DNA of 64,000 nt. It comes from Narthecium ossifragum. Its lineage: Eukaryota > Streptophyta > Magnoliopsida > Dioscoreales > Nartheciaceae. The notes beneath the pieces are model-generated. The model did not search any database and was not told the DNA's origin. It was given only the letters and a program-made list of their open reading frames with translations. Position 1 is the first letter of the stretch; each line of letters begins with the position of its first letter. Shown in pieces: positions 57,602-64,000 of this stretch. A program made the translations under genes and the position numbers. Where the stretch lies: NCBI GenBank assembly GCA_963920575.1, contig OY986964.1, forward strand, positions 11,468,663 to 11,532,662. The letters are read 5' to 3'.

Positions 57602-59884
57602 TGTCGCACCCCGACCCGCGTAGGCCCAACCGGGCCGGGTGACGCGAAGCGGAACCTAACCTAATGCGGAAATTTTAGTGAGGTTTCCCTCTAATCGTAG
57701 TGGTTACCCTAGCAATTCATAATCATCCTGTATTAACATACAATTACAAATCTCAATGATTGAAACTGATATAAATACAAGTCCTCAAACAGGGATATTA
57801 TATATTTATCACTCCCGTAGGAGACTATCTATAACAAAAGGTACAACAGAGATCGCCGCTCCTCAAGCACCGCCAGACGCTGCCACGTCACCAAACACCG
57901 CCCGATAGGGGCGACCGAAGAAGAGCTAGCGCCAGCACCTGCAAAACGCAGCCCGGGTAGGAGTGAGCACTAAGCTCAGCAGGGACACTACACTACGACA
58001 CTCACAAGGGAGGGAATACAACAGTGCCGCCCCCAAGTCTATCCTAGGTGTATACAAGGGTCCCATAACCCTATCGGAAGTCCGTGAATGCAGGCCCAAA
58101 ACACTACATACTCTCAACAGGACACAGAACACTGTTTGGCGGGCCAGGACACCGCTGGGCAGGCACTCCTCCTCCCAAGAGTTTAAGAACACCGGACTCC
58201 GACTACACCTCAGATACAACTTGGAGTCGACACGACCTCTAAACCTCAATCACATGTATTCAGGTCATCTAACCCTATCATCGAAATCGACATAATACTA
58301 CAAATCGAGTCCTGGACCAAGCTACCCGCAACGGTCCTAGAGCTAAATCCGGACTATACGAAAGCCCCGGATCGGCGATCAACCCATCGCTAGCATCCTA
58401 CACAGATGCAACCAATGCGCAACACAATGCATGATATGAACATGCGTAGGATAATACATGTAAGCATGCAACAGTATGTGATGTATATCAAACAAGGTCT
58501 GGGCACGGCACCCTGCCGGCCCGGGGTGGTGAACAGATAATTAAGGTCTAGGAGCTGCTATAGTGGTACCCCCACCAACTGTCAGCAGTCCACCACACAC
58601 CTGCACCGGGAAGCAGCCCCGCAAACAACAGCTCACAGATATCACAGATAAAGCCCTCGGCGCACGCCGGCATGCAAGGCTAGGGAAAGCTGTAGGGCTA
58701 CCCGCCCGTTTATTCTAAACATCCCGGGAGTCATCACTCCCCCGGTTCACCACTGTCCCTATTATAGGGCTAACATGCTTAAACATATGTACCAAGTATA
58801 AGACAGTAAAGAAAATGGTACATGCAAAGTCCCGCGGGCAAAACCAAGAAGAAATCTCTCTCTCTGCCGTAGACGGATCGATCCCTCCCTCCAAGGGAGG
58901 ATCGATCCTTCTAATGGCAGAGAACGATCTCTCCCTATCGCGGCGAGTGCGATCGATCCGTCCCTCCAAGGGACGATCAATCCTACTCGCGATAAGGAAC
59001 ATCCTCCCTGCCGCGCCAAGGAGGATCGATCCTTCCCTCCAAGGGACGATCAATCCTACTCGCGACGAGGGGATCCCATGTTACCCAAGGCACAAGGATC
59101 GATCGCCCCCACCCGGGAATGATCGATCCTGCTCGGGTTCAGCATGACCAATGAAGAAGGAACGATCCCTCTCCCAGAAGGATCGATCGCGTTGGGTTCT
59201 CCGGTAAGCTTCATGCGAGAAATATCGTCGGAAAACTCCACCAAATCCCATCAAAACCGGAGATCTAGTGGTACGAAGGACCACGAGTTCAAAACCGGCG
59301 GAAATACTACAATTCATCAAGTGTATAACAAGATCTAAGCAAAGATCAAAGACAACCGAAAAAACTTCCAAAAACCCAGAAGAAATGTAGGTAGGATCCC
59401 TACCTAAGCAATAGCAGCTTCAATCCCAGCTGCTAGGCCTTGGATCGTCCACAACCTCTTCGAAATCCAGAAAATCTTAGCTCAAGAACTCGGATTTCAA
59501 AAAAGATTCAAGGAAGAAGGTTTCGTTCATTTTATAGACAAACGACCCGACTTAGCAGGATCGATCCATCTCAAGAGAGCGATCGATCCGACCCAAGAGA
59601 GCGATCGATCCTTCTCAACGATCCGCATTCCTAGCATTGACTGATCGATCCTTCTAGCAAGGAAGGATCGATCCGTCTTTCGTAGGAAGCTGGACTTGGG
59701 CTAAAACTTAAGCCCAAGCCAGATCTTTCGATCCCGGGTCCCACTAACCATTCTAGCCAAACATTACCACAAACATGGTCAGTGTGTGCACACGCGAGTG
59801 TGAAACAAGCCGACAAGGCGCAATTTACCAAATTTTCCTTGCAATCCACGACGAGCCACAGGAGTAGAGGGACGGGTCCTCACA
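57602..59884 (-). mobile_element. Solo LTR H (TGTGAGG family), 2283 bp
   Basis: The + strand runs from TGTCGCACCCCGACCCGC to GGGACGGGTCCTCACA. Flanks are AAAGA (57597-57601) and AAAGT (59885-59889), a 5-bp duplication with one mismatch. The family block GCCCGGGTAGGAGTGAGCAC is at about 57950. Two palindrome arrays (58870-59190 and 59558-59690) flank a - strand TATA-like TCTATAAAATG at about 59530, the same layout as solo LTR B. There are no internal genes. Confidence 0.9.
58870..59690 (-). repeat. Two GATCGATC hairpin arrays around the TATA box of solo LTR H
   Basis: The downstream array holds hairpins such as GGATCGATCCCTCC, a six-base loop, then GGGAGGATCGATCC, repeated with small changes three times. 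The upstream array (59558-59690) holds five cores, including AGCGATCGATCC twice and a final pair with GAAGGATCGATCC. The layout matches solo LTR B while the arm sequences differ. Confidence 0.85.
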
Positions 59885-59919
59885 AAAGTCGTCGGTCTTG
59901 ACAGAGCGCCGGCGGCGAC

Positions 59920-60500
59920 GGCAGCCAGATGGAGAGAGGAGAGCTCCACGCAGTTTGGATGCTCGGAGATCGATGATGTTGGCGGCGTGGGTCGAGCTCG
60001 ACGACGGCGGCATGGCTGGATAGCTCCTCTCCTAGCGAGGTAAGGGAAGTGAGAGTGAGAGAGGGCGATGGGAGTACGAAGGGGGGTTGGCGCGATCGGC
60101 TACAGGGATACCTGCCTGGCTGTCCGGGAGAGGATGCGGCAGACACAGCGCCGACGGCGGCGATGACGGTGGCCAAATGGAGAGAGGGGAGCTCCACGGG
60201 GTTTGGAAGCTCGAAGATCGATGATGTTGGCGGCGTGGGTTGAGCTCGACGACGGCGGCGTGGGTGGATAGCTCCTCTCCTAGCGGGGAAGGGAAGAGAG
60301 AGTGAGAGAGGGGGATGGGAGTACGAAGTGGGGTTAAGGCGATCGGCGGCGGGGATTCCTACCTGGCTATCCGGGAGAGGATGCGGCAGACAAAGCGCCG
60401 GCGGCGATGGCGGCCAAATGGAAAGAGGGGAGCTCCATGGGGTTTGGATGCTCGGAGATCGATGATGTTGGCGGCGTGGGTCTCGACGACGGCGGCGTGG
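59920..60500. repeat. ~245-bp tandem repeat, about 2.4 copies
   Basis: The segments starting near 59925, 60172 and 60416 share AGAGGGGAGCTCCA, GATCGATGATGTTGGCGG and GAGCTCGACGACGGCGGC in the same order. The period is about 245 bases, with a few percent divergence. Short ORFs across it are Gly/Arg-rich and repeat with the unit. It lies just inside the right terminal inverted repeat. Confidence 0.85.
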
Positions 60501-60769
60501 GTGGAGGCCGATGCGTCCGACGGAGAGGGAGGTGTGGCCGACGGCGTGGGGCGAGGACGATGCGTCTGACGGGGAACTGGAGGCCGGCCTTCACGGAGCG
60601 AGCCACGGGCCGACGGCGGGTTGGGCGAGGGGCGAGGTTGATCACTGAGAGGCGGAAGCGATCCCTTTGGATCTCAGCTCTCTTCCTCCGCCGCCTTCTC
60701 GCGATCGCCAATGGATGATGGGGGATGGCCGGCAGCGTGGGGAGCCAGGAAGAGAGGTAAGGGAAGAGA

Positions 60770-61020
60770 GAGTGGGAGAGGTAAGGGGAGACGGGAGAAG
60801 TAGAGGGGGATGAGATGGCTGGTTCTTTCAGTCACATCCCGTCCCTTCTCTCTCTCTATTCAAAAATTTCAAAAATCGGTGGGAGAGTGTTATCTGGCTG
60901 AAAATTTTGGATGGGAATGTAAAATTTGATGATGAAATCTAGACCGTTGGATGTATTTGGAGATGAATCTGAACCGCTATTTATGTCTTATATTTGAGAC
61001 ATTTCAAAAATCACTTTTCC
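60770..61020 (-). repeat. Right terminal inverted repeat
   Basis: Right arm of the inverted pair with 52351-52640, ending TTTCAAAAATCACTTTTCC. Confidence 0.65.
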
Positions 61021-62290
61021 TTATATATATATATAAGTGATCGATGCAGCTGCGCGCTTTACTGATCCGACTGCTTGACACATTCATTGCATGCGCGCAA
61101 CGTCAGAGACAGTGCAATGCATCAACTGATCATGGATGTAAAGCAACAACTGGCATGGCCTCTGAAGATTGTCTCAAATTAAGCAAACCCGTACAGAAAT
61201 CATGTATTTCCTGATGTGAGCTCTAGTATTCATCAAGAATCAGCTTGAGAGATGATAGCTGTCTGATGACTCGAGGCCGTTTAATACATCAGAGGAGTTT
61301 GCTGTTCTTTTGGACTAGCCAAGAGGGAATAAGATGCCATTCACAAGGAGCAAGCAGGTCATGAGCAGGACTTTTCATCTACAGACATGTGGCGAATGAT
61401 TTTATCACATGGAGTGGGAATATGGATACGTTGAATGTTGATGGTCCTCGCACATGGGTCCTCGCACATGATATTCTCTGAACTCGTCATTCCCTTTTCA
61501 CGTGTGGGGGAGCTAAGACGTTAGTGACTTATTAGGGTTAGTATCCATTTATAACATATACTAGCATAATACCTAAGTCAGCTTCTGGGTCATGTAGGAC
61601 ACGTCAACTGTTCATGCATGCCACGTCATTGCTAACAGGTCCTACGTAGCATGAACCTATATTTATACACATATATGATATATAAGCAGAATTTTTAGCC
61701 AATTGGTACCCCTCAAGATTGCTTTTGCCGTTTTAATACCCTTTCATTATTTCTTTGCAACTTCATACCCCTCAGCCAATGAAAACACATAAATACCCCC
61801 CACTTATCCCATGGCATCATACATGTCATCATACGAGTTATTTCTATGCGTGGTTATGGGGGTTTCTACGGTTTTTTCCGCCACCATCTCTTCCCCCATA
61901 TCTCCTCTTTCTCCCTATCTCCTCAAACCAACACCGACGAGATACCTTCATATAACTTCTGAAGGCTGGACGGATCCGTCGCGGCGGCGAAGGCAAAGTC
62001 TTCGCAACCCTCGGGGAGGGCGCAGAAAGGTGAGGAGAATGGCACGAGGAGCAGCAGAGTGTCGTTGAAGTGCAGCCCAAGGGTCTGGAGGTCGGGCTTA
62101 GAGATCTCTTCCTCCCGGACAAGAGGAGAGGTCACCACCTCCGCCCATGTGCGTCCGACTGTGGCCGCTTGTCTCTCCCCTAGATTTGCACTCAGGGGCG
62201 TCGCTAGCAAGCGCCTCTGCCAATCTAGATCAACACCATGCTCACACACCCTTTTCATCGGTGGCTCTCACACTCGCCAGGTCTGGATCA
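61021..62290. other. Stretch without a recognised gene
   Basis: 61021-61850 is A/T-rich and non-coding. A 111-codon - strand frame (61923-62258) has no recognised domain and lies in GC-rich sequence with ORFs on both strands, so it is not called as a gene. Confidence 0.45.
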
Positions 62291-62475
62291 ATACCTTAAC
62301 AACACATAAAAACAACAAAAAAGTACGCATAAAAACACATTAACTGCTCACGATGGAAAACACCTAAACAGCGCATAAAAACAACCAAAAGTACACATGA
62401 AAACACCTTAACTGCTCACGGTGGAAAACACCTTAACAACGCATAAAACAACAAAAAGTACGCATAAAAACACCT
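62291..62475. repeat. ~70-bp tandem repeat, about 2.7 copies
   Basis: The units contain AACGCATAAAAACAAC, AAAGTACGCATAAAAACAC and TTAACTGCTCACGGTGGAAA in order. The third copy breaks off where sequence related to the TGATGATTC LTR family begins. Confidence 0.8.
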
Positions 62476-63240
62476 TTGGAGAAGGAAAAAGATGACGGCG
62501 AGGATGCGGATGGTGACAACTTCTTATTCCAACCCGATGGCTTTCATCCAAAAGATGAGTTGCTAATTCTTGTATTTAGGAATATCATGAAACCCTAGTG
62601 TAGTTTTGGTTTTTCTTTAGTTTGATTCTTGTGAACTTCTCGATGCATGATCTCATGAATATGGTTTTATTATTAATAGAGTTGAAGGAACAGTGCTCCC
62701 TTGACGTACTTTCAGTCCTACATGATTTCTGTGATTGATTGTAGAGATTTATAAGATGGTTTTCATGAAATTATTGATTTGCCTTTGAGATAAGTTATGC
62801 TACGCAAAGATAGGTTGTGCCAAGGTCATTAGGAGTAGTATAATTTAAAGTAATCGTTGGACCAAAGACAATCTATGCCAAGCAAAGATAGGTTATACCA
62901 TTGGGAACATTAACTTTCTTTTAGGGATTCATGTGAGCTTGTAGTCATATGATCCATAATGTTGAGAGAAGGGAGCAAGATGATAACTAGAGAAGATTAA
63001 TAACGAAACTAGGGCGGATTGAGTAATTCCTAAGTAACTACTCCATTGATTCGAATTGATCAACCTTTTATTTCTTTTCTTTATTAGTTAGATAACTCTA
63101 TTCTATCTTTGATTCTTTTCCTTAGTTTTAGGGTTTCGAGAATTGATTTCAGTTTCCAATGATTTCCCTGTGGATCGACTCCCGACTTCACCGCTATTTC
63201 TACCCTGTAGTTTAGTGATTGATTAAGGATTATAAATTTA
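62476..63240 (+). mobile_element. Truncated 5' LTR of a gag-bearing Athila-type element (TGATGATTC family)
   Basis: It aligns along its length with the 3' two-thirds of the solo LTR at 37104-38485, for example CCAAAAGATGAGTTGCTAAT and TGTGGATCGACTCCCGA. The U3 with TATA box is missing on the left. On the right, instead of the GCGATCA end, a copy of ATCGACTCCCGACTTCACCG is repeated at 63248, followed by leader sequence. No primer site was found, so both LTR borders are damaged. Confidence 0.75.
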
Positions 63241-63389
63241 ATATTTTATCGACTCCCGACTTCACCGCTATTTCTACTCTTAACTCACTTTCTTTGCTTA
63301 GTTAAGTTTTTTTTTATCTTTCTTATTTTTCCCTTTCTTTATTTTATACTTTTTAGGAATTTTCTGACAATTTTTTGGAATTTTTGCAG

Positions 63390-63549
63390 CATTGGAACAG
63401 ATTTTTCTTGAAGGAAGCATCTCACCCGCAGCTTGGAGCGATCGGTCGGACCCCAAACCGACCGATCGGAATTGCGCAATCAGGTAAGTTTTCTAAATTC
63501 AAAATTTTCCGTTTCGATCATTGTTTTTCGGATTTTCTCCTCTCCTCAG
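63390..63549 (+). other. Predicted leader exon with hairpin and 66-bp intron
   Basis: AATTTTTGCAG precedes a 94-base segment (63390-63483) that ends ATCAG before GTAAGT. The following 66 bases end in a pyrimidine tract and CTCCTCAG at 63549. This looks like an exon and a short intron in the untranslated leader. The exon carries a perfect 11-bp stem, CGATCGGTCGG (63439-63449) and CCGACCGATCG (63458-63468), with an eight-base loop. The gag start codon is 47 bases downstream of the second acceptor. Confidence 0.5.
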
Positions 63550-63595
63550 AATCTTCTGTTTTCTTTTTCTCTTTCTGATATATGATTTTGCATGC

Positions 63596-64000
63596 ATGGC
63601 CAATTTTTATATGCCACCGGGTGCCATGTCGAATGACGATTTGCCTTTTGGTTATGGACCCGCTTACAATAATGACATATATGGTTTCTCAAATCCGGCA
63701 TATAAATCACATTCATACGTGTATAATCCGAATTTTAGAAACCATACATACCCTAATTGGCAATTCAAAGGTTATCAACCTCCTAACGTTCAACCATGGA
63801 ACATAGAAACACCGTCCCAAAATTTTGAACCTAGTTTTGGACAGCAATCTCCTTCACAAGCATCCTCTAACCCGACTATGGATACAATCATGAGGACACT
63901 TGCCAACATGAATGCTAGTATGAATAACATGAATGCTAAGATGGAAAAAATTGTAAGAGATGTTAACTCTAATGATCAATCAATTAAGAAAATAGAGACA
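63596..64000 (+). CDS. Athila-type gag, 5' part, runs off the window
   Basis: An ATG at 63596 opens 135 codons with no stop before the window ends. The N-terminal half is Asn/Pro/Tyr-rich (MANFYMPPGAMSNDDLPFGY, PNWQFKGYQPPNVQP). The second half has a Met/Asn-rich helix followed by a heptad-like segment (MDTIMRTLANMNASM, KMEKIVRD, NDQSIKKIE), which resembles the part of plant Ty3/gypsy gag just before the zinc-knuckle region in Athila elements. An earlier start is possible, since a typical Athila gag has more sequence ahead of this block, so this copy may be N-terminally shortened. No break is seen in the visible part. Confidence 0.65.
   Translation, partial: MANFYMPPGAMSNDDLPFGYGPAYNNDIYGFSNPAYKSHSYVYNPNFRNHTYPNWQFKGYQPPNVQPWNIETPSQNFEPSFGQQSPSQASSNPTMDTIMRTLANMNASMNNMNAKMEKIVRDVNSNDQSIKKIET

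Larger units (their letters stand above)
52351..61020. mobile_element. Candidate large TIR element carrying a LAX gene fragment
   Basis: The sequence from 52351 and the reverse complement of that ending at 61020 align over about 300 bases with gaps. Shared blocks are TTTTTGAAATGTCT, CAACGGTCT, GATTTCATC, ACATTCCC, CAAAATTTT and GGACGGGATGTGACTGAA. The flanks are TTATATAA (left) and TTATATAT (right), a possible 8-bp duplication in A/T-rich DNA. Between the ends lie LAX exons, Helitron-like ends, low-complexity DNA and solo LTR H. The long TIRs with a captured host gene fit a Pack-MULE or a large hAT-like element. Two separate insertions in opposite orientation remain possible. No transposase was found. 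Confidence 0.55.

Noticed and set aside
56847..57623. 258-codon Lys/Glu-rich open frame as a gene
   Set aside because: It is driven by an A/G-rich tract, has no domain, an equally long frame lies on the other strand, and it ends inside a later solo LTR insertion.
61923..62258. 111-codon - strand frame as a gene
   Set aside because: No recognised domain, competing frames on the other strand and no splice or promoter context.

Overview
The window is nuclear plant DNA, most likely from a monocot. The evidence is a dense nest of plant LTR retrotransposons (Athila, Tat, chromovirus-like and Copia types), plant MITEs, an L1-type LINE, and two recognisable plant host genes: the checkpoint-clamp subunit RAD1 and an AUX1/LAX auxin carrier fragment. 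The GC-rich coding exons favour a monocot, but no species is claimed. There is no operon organisation. Most open frames are shadows, low-complexity tracts or broken transposon genes.

Layout. 1-12984 is the 3' part of one Athila-type element on the + strand: a broken integrase, a long 3' region and the 3' LTR at 11460-12984. Three later solo LTRs sit inside it (3384-5831, 6311-7957, 8015-9638), each with an exact 5-bp target duplication. 12985-16810 holds G-rich repeats, a broken SAM-dependent methyltransferase-like gene on the - strand, and a 212-bp MITE. 16820-22129 is a 5' fragment of a Tat-lineage element on the - strand (gag, primer site, LTR) split by a solo LTR at 19673-22012. 22130-27160 holds a decayed gene resembling plant-mobile-domain proteins, embedded in a hairpin minisatellite. 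27690-32589 is a Copia gag relic followed by a solo LTR. 32590-40050 is a chromovirus-like gag-pol relic on the - strand, split by a solo LTR (36317-39938) that itself contains another solo LTR (37104-38485). 40051-43802 contains truncated LTRs around an Athila 5' LTR with its primer site.

The host gene island is RAD1 at 47061-49696 (- strand). Its seven exons join into an uninterrupted 299-residue frame. To its right lie a MITE and a truncated LINE. 52351-61020 is bounded by long imperfect terminal inverted repeats and contains internal exons of a LAX auxin carrier, two facing Helitron-like ends, low-complexity DNA and another solo LTR. 62476-64000 is the truncated 5' end of a further Athila-type element on the + strand, whose gag runs off the window.

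The most unusual signal is an array of GATCGATC-core palindromes, often arranged as 30-35 nt hairpins. Such arrays occur in at least three LTR families, with looser GATCG-type motifs in a fourth, roughly 20-80 bp upstream of a TATA-like box. Between sister LTRs whose flanks align closely, the array sequence is replaced while its position and palindromic core are kept. This looks like a diversifying promoter module shared by unrelated retrotransposons.
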